Origin: Locusta migratoria
Lineage: Eukaryota; Arthropoda; Insecta; Orthoptera; Acrididae
Length of the DNA: 64,000 nt
Assembly (NCBI GenBank): GCA_026315105.1
Contig: CM048750.1
Coordinates: forward strand, 167,428,549-167,492,548
Reading direction: 5' to 3'
Shown: positions 44,633 through 54,573 of the stretch, piece after piece
Layout: each line of letters begins with the position of its first letter
How positions within the stretch are numbered: position 1 is the stretch's first letter
Notes under the pieces: model-generated
The model's input: only the letters and a program-made list of their open reading frames with translations
Told to the model about the DNA's origin: nothing
Database searches by the model: none
Made by a program: the position numbers and the translations under genes

Positions 44633-44825
44633 CACCGCGGTGGAGTAGCCGAGCGGTCTAAAGCGTCTCGCTGCGGTTGCTCGCCGTGGAGATTCGAGTC
44701 CTCTCTGGGGCATGGGTGTGTGTGTGTCTGTGTTTGTCCGTAGGTTAGTTTACCTAGGTTTAAGTAGTTTGTAAGTTACGGACTGATGAACACGCAGTTT
44801 GGTCCGATAGATTTACAGGCAGACA
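44633..44825 (+). mobile_element. SINE-2 copy with 12-bp TSD
   Basis: Complete copy with a short deletion in the head. Perfect TSD GACTTCCCTTCT at 44621-44632 and 44826-44837. Confidence 0.93.
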
Positions 44826-44837
44826 GACTTCCCTTCT

Positions 44838-45640
44838 GCGAATCTGCTGCAAAGAAGATTATATTTCAGCTACATAGTATTCACTAGCTTCATCTGAGTA
44901 CGTTTACGTTAGCAGTTTTAAACTGAGCACGCGGTAATGCCCGTAAGCCATCTATTCTCATTTCTTATGCAGCATGCTGGACATAGTAATAAACAATGTT
45001 GAATGAGTGAACCAGTTTACAAAATTATGGATTTTATTATTTGGCGACTATTTTCCAGCTGCCAATTTCCATTATCAAGCCAGGCCTATTGAAGCTGCAC
45101 TAACAGTGCTTATGTAGCGACAGTCAATTCACAGACTGGTAGCAAGTCTTGGATGAAAGATAATCGCTGTTTTCAGCGATGGTCTTTGACTTAACTGTTT
45201 TAGCATTAACGAGAGACCACTCTGTACGCTGTTTGATTCTGGTCGTGCCACTATGCCAATAGATAACTACAGGTTCACCGCGAACAGGGCGGTTTGTAAG
45301 TGGCCAAGATTAGAGAACAATAGTAATTATCACGTAGTTAACAAGTCAATATTGTGATAGCATAACAAGATAGAGGGCTTTATTGGTTGCAGAAAATATG
45401 TGTAAATAACAAGTTTGCTGCTTCATATATTAAAGGTGTCGAAAGTATTGTAAAACTGTGACTACCGACAGAGGAGGTAAAATTTATGTACAGAGTGAAA
45501 CCAGAAGAGAATTTTAATATTTCTTATTAGAAACGAAGGACCAGATTTGTTGTTTGTAACGACAAAGCCAGACACCGCGAAGTAGAGGAAGACAAAGTTC
45601 CGAGTTAGCAATTGGGTCATATGAATTGTCTTAGTCCCTT
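44838..45640. other. Unassigned
   Basis: AT-rich, no gene or window-shared repeat recognised. Confidence 0.35.
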
Positions 45641-45826
45641 GCCGCGCGGGGGTAGCCACGTGGTCTAAGGCATCATGCTACGAACCGGACGACACCTATC
45701 GCCGTAGGTTTGAGTCTTCACTAGGGTATGGGGTATGTGTTGTCCTTACTGTAAGTTATGCTAGGTTTTTAGTCCAGGGGCTGATGAACATAGCGGTTTG
45801 GTCTAATATATTGCCAAACATTGGAA
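45641..45826 (+). mobile_element. SINE-2 copy, divergent
   Basis: GGTAGCCACGTGGTCTAAGG head, box B variant GGTTTGAGTC, AGGGTATGGGGTATGTG, tail with GCGGTTTGGTCT. No TSD. Confidence 0.8.
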
Positions 45827-46497
45827 CATTTTCTTACTCTCTACCTAACGATAACTTTCCATAGACGCCTTTCGACTCTGGTTTCTATACAAATTCTCTG
45901 TAATCTTCGTTCTTCGTATTTACCCCAACTACCGTCAGAATTTGAAAGAGTGTATACCAGGATTGACATACTTTTTCCCAGGTCTACAAAAGCTATAAAT
46001 GCAGGTTTGCCTTTCCTTAACCTACATTCTAACACAAATCGTAATGCAATTAATGTCTCACGAGATCTTATATTTCTCCTAAACCCAAACTGATCTTCGC
46101 CGAGGAAGTAACCATGCAACCACGACATATTAATCTGAAATTTCTGTAATTTTCACACAAGAACTCAATTGGTTCTTTTGCAATTGTAAGTATTGTAAGT
46201 ATTACGTCAGACACACCAAAAGACCTGGAGGAGCAATTAAACGGAATGGACAGTGTCTTGAAAGGAAGGTATAAGATGAACATTAACAAGACTAAAACAA
46301 AGGTAACGGAATGTAGTGTCAGGCAATCAGGCGATGCTGAAGGAATTAGATTAGGTAATGAGACAATAAAAGGAGTACATGAATTTTGTTATAGGGTAGC
46401 ATGATAACTTCTGATGGCCGACGTAAAATGAAGAATGACTATGGGAAGAAAAGCGTTTCTGAAGAAGTGAAATTTGTTGACATTCAATATTAGTTTG

Positions 46498-46694
46498 AGC
46501 CGGCCGCGGTGGCCGCGGGGACTGAGGCGCTCCAGTCACGATCTGCACGGCCACTACGGTCGGGGGTTCGAATCCCCCCTCGGGCATGGATATTTGTGCC
46601 GTCCTTAGGATAAGCTAGTTCATAAGTAGGTTGTAAGTTTAGGGACTGATGACCCCGTAGTTAAGTCCCATAGACTCTACAAACATTTGAACAT
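46498..46694 (+). mobile_element. SINE-1 copy with 10-bp TSD
   Basis: Full-length. TSD TATTAGTTTG at 46488-46497 and 46695-46704. Inserted in the sense part of the LINE-A copy. Confidence 0.92.
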
Positions 46695-47264
46695 TATTAG
46701 TTTGGATATTAGGAATTCCTTTCTGAAAACATATGTCTGGAGTGTAGCATTGTATGGGAGTAAAACGTGGACAATAAGGAGTTCAGACAAAAAGATAATA
46801 AAAGCTTTCGAAATGTAGTGCTACAGACAAATGGTGAAGATTAGATGGGTAGATCACGTAAATAATGAGGTGGTGCTCAACAGAATTGGGACGTAAAGGA
46901 GTTTCTGGCATACCCTGACTAACAAGGAGACCACATGGGTATCGGATTATAGAATTTCTTTATATTTATCGCACGTGAAGTTCAGAAATTAAATAACAAA
47001 CAGCCAAAGCCGTTTGACGCAAGTTTCGAAAATTTTCGAGAAAATCGACTATAAAGTTTCGCAAGTAAACTTAAGTGCTAACTACTAATAATTAACACGC
47101 TTGCTGCATCTTTACATGTAGCTCAGATCGGTGGGCGCCGTGGCTTAGCGCGCCCGGTCAGGTGGCTAAACGCCTTCTGTAATAAAAAAAAGCTGAGCCA
47201 AGTATTGCATGAACAATCAAAAACGAACCGAACCAACGACCGCGATGCATCGATCTATCTGAAG

Positions 47265-47309
<45 letters not shown>
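47265..47309. repeat. CA dinucleotide microsatellite
   Basis: About 22 uninterrupted CA units within the left arm of the long-TIR element. It creates a spurious His/Thr-rich open frame on the plus strand. Confidence 0.95.
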
Positions 47310-47313
<4 letters not shown>

Positions 47314-47548
47314 TATACTTCTGGCCTTCCAATCTCAGGGTCGGTGGTTCTAATCCTATCATAGCAAACTTTTTATTTTTTTCCAATGTTTTCGAATACT
47401 TAAGCAATTTTAATATCTAATGATAATTTTTACGAAAAGTGCACTATCTTTTGTTTATTCGTAATTTTCTATATTATATGGATGGTTGACAATAAAGTTA
47501 AATTTTATACAGTATTGGATTCACTATTAGTTGCCAAGGGAAGTCTGA

Positions 47549-47748
47549 AAAAAATGTTCAAATGTTTGTTAAGCTTATGGGACTTAACTACGGGGTCATC
47601 AGTCCCTAAACTTACAAACTACTTATCAACAACCTTATACTAAGGACGGCACAAATATCCATGCCCGAGGGGGGATTCGAATCCCCGACCGTAGTGGCCG
47701 GGCAGACCATGACTGGAGTACCTCAGTCCCCTCGGCACCGCGGCCGGC
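47549..47748 (-). mobile_element. SINE-1 copy with 11-bp TSD
   Basis: Full-length with one base lost in box A (CTCGGCACC on plus). Perfect TSD GGGAAGTCTGA at 47538-47548 and 47749-47759. Inserted in the long-TIR element. Confidence 0.93.
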
Positions 47749-47980
47749 GGGAAGTCTGATTGTTCAGTTTGTGAAGAGCTATGGCACTGTATTTGGAAAG
47801 TCATCTCCCTAGATACTAATGGCTTTCCAAGAAGCTACTCTACTCAACCACCGTTTCACTTGACACGGTTTTCAACTCGTCTACACACACATAAACAAAA
47901 ATTGACACAACACGTGGAATTAGAGATCCGTAAATTTTTTATGTAACTGAATGCGAAAACGAAAAGAGAAATATATATAA

Positions 47981-48053
47981 TGACCCAATGGGATTCGAAC
48001 CTCCGACTCTATGGTTGTAACGCCAGTAAGCTACCACCTGAGCTAAACCGACA
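47981..48053 (-). repeat. tRNA-like sequence in right arm of the long-TIR element
   Basis: The minus strand reads TCGGTTTAGCTCAGGTGGTA (box A) and GGAGGTTCGAATCCC (box B), 73 nt in all, close to a complete tRNA, but the acceptor arms pair poorly and the same sequence recurs, degraded, in the left arm near 47105-47130 and 47325-47360. Part of the mobile element rather than a tRNA gene. Confidence 0.6.
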
Positions 48054-48424
48054 GATGCAGCAATCGTTCTAAATTACTGGTACTTACGTGCACTTACCAA
48101 AATTTCAAAGTCTATTTACTCAAGAATTTTTTAGAGTTGCCTCGAATGGCTTTGGCTGATGTTATTTAAGTTCTGAACTTCAGGTACCATAAATATAAAG
48201 AAATTCTAAAATCCGATACCCATGTGGTCTCCTTATAAAAGAAGGGATAGTTTGGTGGGACACGTTCTGCGACATCGAGGAATCGCCAACTTAGCATTAG
48301 AAGGAAGTTTGTGGGGTAAAAATTGTTGAGGGAGACCAAGAAATGAAGACTGTAGGCAGATACAAAAGGATGTAGGTTGCCGTATGTATTCTCAGAAGAT
48401 GAGGCCTGCACAGGACATATGTGA

Positions 48425-49255
48425 AGAAGGAAGCGCCGTGGAATATGATGTTTGCGGATGATGTGGTTCTTTGTGAGCAGAGCATCCATAGACTTTAAGA
48501 AAAGCTGGAGGACTGGAGGAAGGCACTAGAAGAAAGAGGGATGAAAATCAGCGGGACGAAATCAGAATATTTAGCACTGAAGGATGGGCCGATAAGGTCT
48601 TGAAAGATCCAGGAGGAGGAACTGAAATCGGTCTGTAAATTTAAATACCTGGGGGTCATACACACAGAGCGACGGAGGACTGGAAAGTGAGGTGCAGCAT
48701 CGAATAAACTGTGGTTGGATCAACTTGAGGAAAATGAGCGGAGTGTTGTGTGACAAGAAGGTGAACAATGGGTTGAAAGGGAAAGTGTACAAGTCGGTGG
48801 TAAGGCCTACTATGATATACGGGGCAGAGGCACGGCCAATCACAATAGCCCAAGAAAGGAAGATGGAAGTAGCAGAAATGATGATGCTGAGGTGGATGTG
48901 TGGGGTAACAAGTAAGGATAGAATTAGAAATGAATTTGTCAGAGGAGTTTTGAAAGTCGGATCCATGGGGAAAAAGATACAAGAGACTAAAGAAAGGTGG
49001 TATGGACAATTGCAGAGAAAAGGGAAAGAGTATATCGGAAACAGAGTTGAAGATATACAGATTGAAGGAGTGAGAAGGAGAGGAAGACCGAAGATGAGGT
49101 GGAAGGAAAAGATAGCGGGGGACCTAAGGGAGAAAAGATGGAAGAAGGAAGAAGCAGTGAATAGAGTGTTATGGAGGAGAAGGATCCAGAAGAGCATTGC
49201 CGTCCCTAGTGTGGGTAGTGTGGGGGCTTGCTTCAAGCATTAGCACAACCCCAAT
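48425..49255 (+). mobile_element. LINE-G fragment, RT C-terminal half
   Basis: Starts at MMFADDVVLCEQ (catalytic FADD, about 48450), then LEDWRKALEERGMKISGTKS, CKFKYLGVIH and the open frame below. A stop at about 48499, a TGA near 48600 and a frame change before 48690 break the N-part. Unlike LINE-A in sequence. Directly follows the LINE-A copy. Confidence 0.75.
48692..49243 (+). CDS. LINE-G RT C-terminal open frame
   Basis: 183 codons without stop. Blocks: NCGWINLRKMSGVLCDKKVN, GLKGKVYKSVVRPTMIYGAE, MLRWMCGVTSKDRIRNEFVR, ERWYGQLQRKGKEY and RRRGRPKMRWKEKI. These are the thumb and C-terminal signatures of a common non-LTR RT group (V-RP-x-M-x-YGAE, RWMCGVT-KDRIRNE, RGRPK-RW). The catalytic domain lies upstream in broken frames, so this is the surviving end of a dead element. 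Confidence 0.7.
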   Translation: MQHRINCGWINLRKMSGVLCDKKVNNGLKGKVYKSVVRPTMIYGAEARPITIAQERKMEVAEMMMLRWMCGVTSKDRIRNEFVRGVLKVGSMGKKIQETKERWYGQLQRKGKEYIGNRVEDIQIEGVRRRGRPKMRWKEKIAGDLREKRWKKEEAVNRVLWRRRIQKSIAVPSVGSVGACFKH

Positions 49256-49624
49256 ACTTCCATCACGGAAGTCACCACAAAAAATAGGAGACTTTACTTT
49301 CGGAACGATCCCCGTAAATAAATAATCATTACGTTTTACTTGTAACTGTAGTTCCTGTGCTATTCAAATTCCACCACTATTTATAAGACTGGCCAACATG
49401 TATGATTACCGTAATGGACAGTTAAAATTGGTGTAGTAATTAGTGATTACAGAGGACAGGTGCCTATTATGCGATAACTCCCCAATATGAGACACCTCAA
49501 TATGCTCATGGTGTTGTACTCTGGTGGAGAGTTTCTGAACACGTCTACAGCGTGTCAGAAGACGACACCGCTAATCGGACGCCATTGTTGAGCTGGACAA
49601 AGTACGTAGAGGTTGTGATAAAAT
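49256..49624. other. Unassigned
   Basis: 3' flank of LINE-G and unknown sequence. Nothing supported. Confidence 0.35.
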
Positions 49625-49755
49625 TTCTAGTTAACAAAATATATGACATTCACTGCGAATGGGCAAAGCTGAAAATCTGTACCCAGCCGGGATTCGAACC
49701 CGGATCTCCCGCTTTCTAGACAGTTGCGCTGACCACTACACCAATGGGGACACAG
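49625..49755 (-). mobile_element. tRNA-derived repeat (SINE-5), copy 1
   Basis: The minus strand has a tRNA-like head at 49750-49679 with box A (TTGGTGTAGTGGTCAGCGC) and box B (GGGTTCGAATCCCGG), then a short body with GCTTTGCCCATTCGCAG. The anticodon arm is recognisable (AACTGTCTAGAAAGC), but the acceptor stem is imperfect. Confidence 0.6.
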
Positions 49756-49964
49756 TGATCACCGCACCTGCAAGGACTACCTAAGCACGCCTGCCGTCAG
49801 ATAAAATTCCCAACTGCACCCTGCCCACAGAACGCACTCATAGTTATGAAACTAATTCCCTTAAGAGTAAGGGCCACGAACTTGCCCACCACTCCCCACT
49901 AACGAAAGGATATGTGGGCGTGGCGTCTGTTCCGAATGAACAGATGTCGCTTCTGATCCTGCAG

Positions 49965-50068
49965 TTATTATTCTTTGATATTCACAGAATATATGACAAC
50001 TGCGATTGGGCAAAGCTGAAAATGTGTACCCAGCCGGGATTCGAACCCGGGTCTCCTGCTTTCTAACT
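49965..50068 (-). mobile_element. SINE-5, copy 2, head truncated
   Basis: Same body (GGGCAAAGCTGAAAATGTGT on plus) and box B, head cut after CTGCTTTCTAAC, lacking box A. Same orientation as copy 1, about 340 bp apart, so the unit may be part of a longer repeat. Confidence 0.55.
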
Positions 50069-50094
50069 ACCAGTTTGAGTACTGTGGGCAAGGT

Positions 50095-50240
50095 GAAGCT
50101 GGGAAATTGTTTTTGCGAGTTCCAAAAACTGAGGAGATGCGCAAAATGTGGTTGACACTCACTCGAAGAGGTTCAAATTAAATAGCGGCCACTTCATGTT
50201 TATTTCTGTGAGGATCATTTTGATATAAGCGAACACTTAA
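50095..50240 (+). pseudogene. THAP-domain relic
   Basis: The plus strand reads FLRVPKTEEMRKMWLTLTRR, a stop, and then in another frame CEDHFDI, matching the middle of a THAP zinc finger (F-x-x-P-K ... W ... C-x-x-HF). The first cysteine pair and the AVPxxF end are not seen. It could come from a P-like transposon or another THAP gene family. Confidence 0.45.
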
Positions 50241-51548
50241 TATTATTCCATTAGTTCACTGTTAAGTGTCTGTCTCTTCTAATGCAAAGATGTAAACTAG
50301 TGTTATGTGCAGGTTAATGAGCTGATGTTTGCATTTGCGAAGTATAACTTCGTCATGTTCACACCTAAGGTTTATATGTAATTAAAATCGTTATCTAATA
50401 TATTTGGTGAAAGTACAACACTATATTGTTTTAGCCCACTATAAAGTATAGCACTGATTATTTATCTCCAGTAAGTGCACTTCTATCACCAGTAGGTATT
50501 ATTCAAACAACCGTTTCATTAATGGGCAATCGTTTTATACGTCGACAACGCCCTTCTGGTTACTTTACTACAACATACCTTATCGTAAAATACGTATATG
50601 GGAGAGGTCTTTAATGCGCCGATTCATTTAGCCTTTAAACTTTCGTAATATGCAAGTTTAAATACTATTAAAAGTGTTACCCAAAAATACGTTTATTGAA
50701 GCAAAAATCGTCATAATGTCATGCTGTGAAGTTTATTTCGCAAAAATTAATCACTACCCAATTCAGAATACAACGTTTGTTAGTTATTAGATCATCAAGA
50801 ACCACCAGATTAGACAACAAATTCTGTGGTGTACTGTCACTTGTAATTGAAACTGGCAGAAATTGGCACTCAATCGCAAACATTCACTCGCAAAAACAAC
50901 AAACCAGAAAATCGCTTTAATTCCGGCACTATAAATTTATTCCACCGTTTCTCTATGTTACATGCCTTTCGCTACGCGAAATGTCCGTAGCCAACCTACG
51001 AGCGATATAAAAACTCAGCCGACGCTTCCGCTGTCCCGGTTCTAGACTTTAGAGATATTGTATAAGTATACACAAGAAGGCATTTTGCTGTATTTTACAC
51101 GTTTTGATGTTGGACCATGCTACAATTATTGAAGTAGTTAAAAATGAAATTACTACCTTAACTACGTGCTTTACTGGGTTACATTTTACCAACTATCCCG
51201 GCGGCATCCTGTGATAATGTTGGCAACAGATGCTGAATAGCGAGAATCGTGTGACGTTGCCATTAGCCAATCGCGCGACAACGCAAATGTTTTGTCATGA
51301 AACCTTGCCTTTACAAGGGAAATTAGTTTTACTGACCGGAAAAGGGTACATACAAGAACCTGTCAATCACAGAACAGGAGCAGCATTATTTATTTACTTC
51401 ATTGTCTGTACGATACACTAATCGAGTCGTTCTATGTGGTCCGAACATCTTGGCATAGATTTTCTATCATTATGTTGGCAACATCAACAACACGACCTGA
51501 GGCCGCCTGGATAGAAAGTAAAATTTCACCTTTTATTGCATAATATGG
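50241..51548. other. Unassigned AT-rich stretch
   Basis: No gene or window-shared repeat recognised. Frames of 63-64 codons only. Confidence 0.35.
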
Positions 51549-51560
51549 TGACTTCTGAAT

Positions 51561-51758
51561 GCCGGCCGCGGTGGTCGAGGGGACTAAGGCGCTTCAGTCA
51601 CAGTCTGCACGGCCATTACGGTCGGGGGTTCGAATCCCCCCTCGGGCATGGATATTTGTGCCGTCCTAGTTCGTAAGTAGTTCATAAGTAGTTTGTGAGT
51701 TTAGGGACCGATGACCCCGTAGTTAAGTCCCATAGACTGTACAAATATTTGAACATTT
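51561..51758 (+). mobile_element. SINE-1 copy with 12-bp TSD
   Basis: Full-length. TSD TGACTTCTGAAT / TGACTTCAGAAT at 51549-51560 and 51759-51770, one mismatch. Confidence 0.92.
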
Positions 51759-51770
51759 TGACTTCAGAAT

Positions 51771-52310
51771 AAGTATCCTGACACCCACAATTAGCGTACT
51801 TTTTCTCAATGTCATAAAATATCTCTAGCAACAATTACCTATAAACTGTAGGTATGCGTTGCTTACAATGCACTTTGCACATTCCTCATATCTGGCACGT
51901 AAAAATTTGGATTCTTTTTGAAGAATGAAGATACCATAAATGAATCAACTGAAGGGAGGTTTCGGCCGCCAGCCTTCACATAATTCTTTTCCATCTTTCC
52001 ATAAAAGCTGTAAACGCGTTTACGTCACGAAAAACTAAACTTTACGCTGAGAAATTAAGGAAACGCTAATAACGATACAGCTCCGCCTACTAGTTGCCGC
52101 CTCCTAGTGGTCTGTGACGTCACCAGTACTTCAGCCAATAACAGAGCGTTTTCGATCACGTGATCTAATCGTGAAATTAAATGATTTTTAACCTTTAATT
52201 ACGTAAAAATAAGAGTTGTTTGGAAGAATAATGAGCGAAAATGCTATCTGAATGTTATAATAATTCAGAATAACAACAATTCCTATATTTTTAATATAGG
52301 AAAATACCCT
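51771..52310. other. Unassigned
   Basis: No gene or repeat recognised. Contains a TGACGTCA-type palindrome region near 52114 and CACGTGATC at 52157, without context to call them sites. Confidence 0.3.
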
Positions 52311-52742
52311 ATTGCTTTTCCAAGTCCTTTGCTGCCAATGACAGAATTAAAATGTCATCGTCAAAATGCATTGTTTTTATTTCTTCATGCTGAACATTAA
52401 TTCCCTCTCCAAATTTCTCCTTCCATTTCTTCACTGCTTTCTCAACCCTTTCTTACTCCCTTCCCAACCTCTGCGTCCCTTTCGTGCCCATCAACTCTGA
52501 GAACTGCAATCTGATTTTTGTACAAGTTGTAAATAACGTTCCGTTCCCTACATTTTACTCCTGCTTGCTTCAGAATTTGGAAGAGTGTATTGCAATCAAC
52601 ATTGCCAAATCTTTCTCCACATTTACAAAAACTAGAAATGTAGGTTTGCCTTTCCTTAATCCATCTTCTAAGATAAGTCGTATTGTTCCGTGTTCCTACA
52701 TTTCTCCTGAATCGGAACTGATCTCTCCCGAAGTCAGATAAA
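52311..52742 (-). mobile_element. LINE-A-like internal RT fragment
   Basis: Antisense of LINE-A from the residues after motif C back to DQFGFRRN-like sequence: TTTGTACAAGTTGTAAATAA and AATGTAGGTTTGCCTTTCCT are almost identical to 20955-20985 and 21080-21100. Both ends are missing, so this is a piece of an older copy. Confidence 0.8.
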
Positions 52743-52835
52743 AACTATAATTGCATTTACTATTAGATCTTTAAAATGGGTTTACAAAAATGTATCTCAA
52801 ATTAGGGATCTTTCCTCTATCACAAGTTTCCGTAG

Positions 52836-53723
52836 TCTAATATATAAAGCAGATTGCTCGTATGTTTGTACGTGTTGCAAACAAATATACAGTTTTGATC
52901 CAATCTTTATGAAATTTTGTACATGTAAGCTTCAATCCATGAGGACGGTCGCCGTAAGTGTAAGAATCACATACGATATATATAGTTCACGAGATATGAC
53001 GTCATAAACAAAGAGATCCGCGAAAAACTGCTGCATTTGGCGGCAATGCTGCTCATTTTCTCCTAAACCATTGGATCGATTTCAACCAAATTTGGTACAC
53101 ACATTCCTTACCGTGAGGTAACAATTGCTGCCTGGTTAAGAATCACATACGGCACATGGTTCAAAAGATATTACGTCATAACCAATAGAAATCGCAAAAA
53201 ATGTCATATAATGCGGCGAGACTTTCGAAATACACTGTATGAGAATGGCAGTACTTAGCGATTTGCAACAAACTTTAAACATAATTTCAAACCTTTTTTA
53301 TTAAACTTTTTCTCGCTGGCAACCATAGTAAAATGATGAAAGGAAAAAAGTTTCTCGTTTACTACTTTTCCTCTGTTTATGGAGTGAAACTACGGCTCTC
53401 GGTATGACGTTACAAGTTATAATTTGAACACTACAAATTGTAGTGACAGGAAATTTTACTGACAGTATACACATATATAGTTGAATGTGGCTTCTAAATT
53501 GTATCACATAACGACACTTAGTTCATGAGATATGAGCACATAAACAGTACCTTCATGGGAAACCGCCCCATCATGCACCTAGTTTTACTCTATTACTTCT
53601 TTACTTCTAATTGTATTCCCGAGAGATTTTACAGACATACAGCCCTTATACAAATGAATATATACCTGAAAAATGGCAGGAATAAATAAATAAATAACCG
53701 GGCAACGCCGGGTTTCCAGCTAG
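52836..53723 (+). mobile_element. Non-autonomous Helitron, both ends visible
   Basis: Starts TCTAATATATAAAGC and ends CTAG followed by T. A 6-bp stem hairpin (ACCGGG region; ACCCGG/CCGGGT on the complement in the other copy) lies about 10 nt before the end. These are Helitron termini: 5' TC, 3' hairpin plus CTRR, T flank, no TIR or TSD. The 888-bp body repeats CACGAGATATGACGTCATAA-like segments and encodes nothing. The end fragment at 1094-1310 is a second copy. The 5' boundary is less certain than the 3' one. Confidence 0.75.
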
Positions 53724-54340
53724 TAATTAACAATATTTCAGCAGCGGTGAGACACTTTGCGAATGCACCTTGTTAGGCGAGCGCTCTCGGGAATTCCGCA
53801 GGTGTTGCGCAAGGGCAGTGAACCCTGTCGGCGCGGCCTCCGCGGCGAGCAGAAGAATGGACGCCTGGAACGGGCAGCGCTTAGCGTTCCTTTCATCGCG
53901 GCAGGCACAATGCCCGCCCAAGCTGCGCCGTCACGCCGCTATACACAGCGGCGCGCTCGTCGCCGTCGACGACACGTATCGCCCCGCTAATTGCGAACTC
54001 CTAACCTTTCCTGCCAGTAATACACGCTCCTGCGTCACAGAGCCGCCTTTACGCCAGTGGGACTACGGGCACGCTCACATCTGGCCCACCTTCTACTCAC
54101 GCCACAGCTTCAACGTGCACAGTTGGACTGGTGTTCTCAGAGGATCACTTGGAACCCCTGGACTTGGTCTTCACCGATGACAGCAGATATGGCCTGTATT
54201 CGAGTGGTGGTCGTCTGCACGAGGCCGACGAGAAAGCGCGGCGCGTACGGCTTGTCACTTGATCAGAGAAGGCTTGAGACCACGCGATCGCTAGCTGACT
54301 GGCTAGCCGCGGCCTCTAAGTGTGACGTAGGCACGATCTG
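53724..54340. other. GC- and CpG-rich stretch, unassigned
   Basis: Sharp rise in GC from about 53755, with overlapping open frames on plus (53770-54180, 136 codons; 54057-54398, 113 codons). No domain recognised; frames probably reflect the low frequency of stops in GC-rich DNA. A host exon or promoter island is possible but unsupported. Confidence 0.4.
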
Positions 54341-54573
54341 TTGTAAGGCATTGTTTTCTAGGTGGTGTTGGCCAGTCAGCTATGCCAACACCGTCTAGAT
54401 ACAAGGCCTCACAACAAGCTCCTGGCACGTCACGCCAATAGGCTGCCCTCGCAAGCTCACTGGCTGAATCTACTTGGCAGTGAGCCGTGCCCCAGCGGCC
54501 AGCCAGTAAGCTTGCGTGGGCAGCCTATCGCTGTGACGTGACACGAGATTGTTGTGAGGCCTTGTATCTAGAC

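Larger units (their letters stand above)
46923..48235. mobile_element. Long-TIR DNA element with tRNA-like arms
   Basis: Inserted in LINE-A with TAA on both sides (46920-46922, 48236-48238); removing one TAA restores the LINE-A reading GACTAAAAGAAG. Ends read CAAGGAGACCACATGGG and, on the complement, TAAGGAGACCACATGGG. Arms match through GAATTTCTTTATATTTAT, GAAGTTCAGAA, GCCAAAGCC and TTGCTGCATCT, then through a tRNA-like segment in each arm. The left arm is lengthened by an insert with a CA microsatellite. A SINE-1 sits in the centre. No transposase. A 3-bp TAA TSD fits PIF/Harbinger but does not prove it. Confidence 0.75.
45835..48420 (+). mobile_element. LINE-A-like copy with inverted 5' segment
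   Basis: 45841-46188 is LINE-A RT in antisense (minus: LGEDQFGFRRNIRSRETLIA, LRKGKPAFIAFVDLGKSM). From about 46200 the same family continues in sense: KDLEEQLNGMDSVLKG, INKTKTKVT, TYVWSVALYGSKTWTIRSSD-like sequence, then after an insertion KRRDSLVGHVLRHRGIANL and LALEGSLWG at 48238-48330. The order, inverted 5' part then sense 3' part with about 200 bp missing at the junction, fits twin priming. Interrupted by SINE-1 (46498) and a long-TIR element (46923-48235). Confidence 0.75.

Noticed and set aside
47205..47420. A His/Thr-rich protein-coding frame
   Set aside because: Produced entirely by a CA microsatellite inside a transposon arm.
47981..48053. A functional tRNA gene
   Set aside because: Boxes A and B are good, but the acceptor stem pairs poorly, and the sequence sits in an arm of a mobile element with a degraded inverted copy in the other arm.
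48571..49236. A 221-codon minus-strand gene
   Set aside because: It is the complement of the LINE-G C-terminal frame, which carries the recognisable RT motifs; the minus frame is Phe/Leu/Pro-rich as expected of an antisense shadow.
49679..49750. A functional tRNA gene
   Set aside because: Cloverleaf imperfect, and a same-orientation partial copy 340 bp away shares body sequence outside the tRNA part, so it is a repeat.
53770..54180. A 136-codon host gene in the GC-rich patch
   Set aside because: Several overlapping frames are equally open, no start context, domain or splice pattern stands out; GC-rich DNA has few stops.
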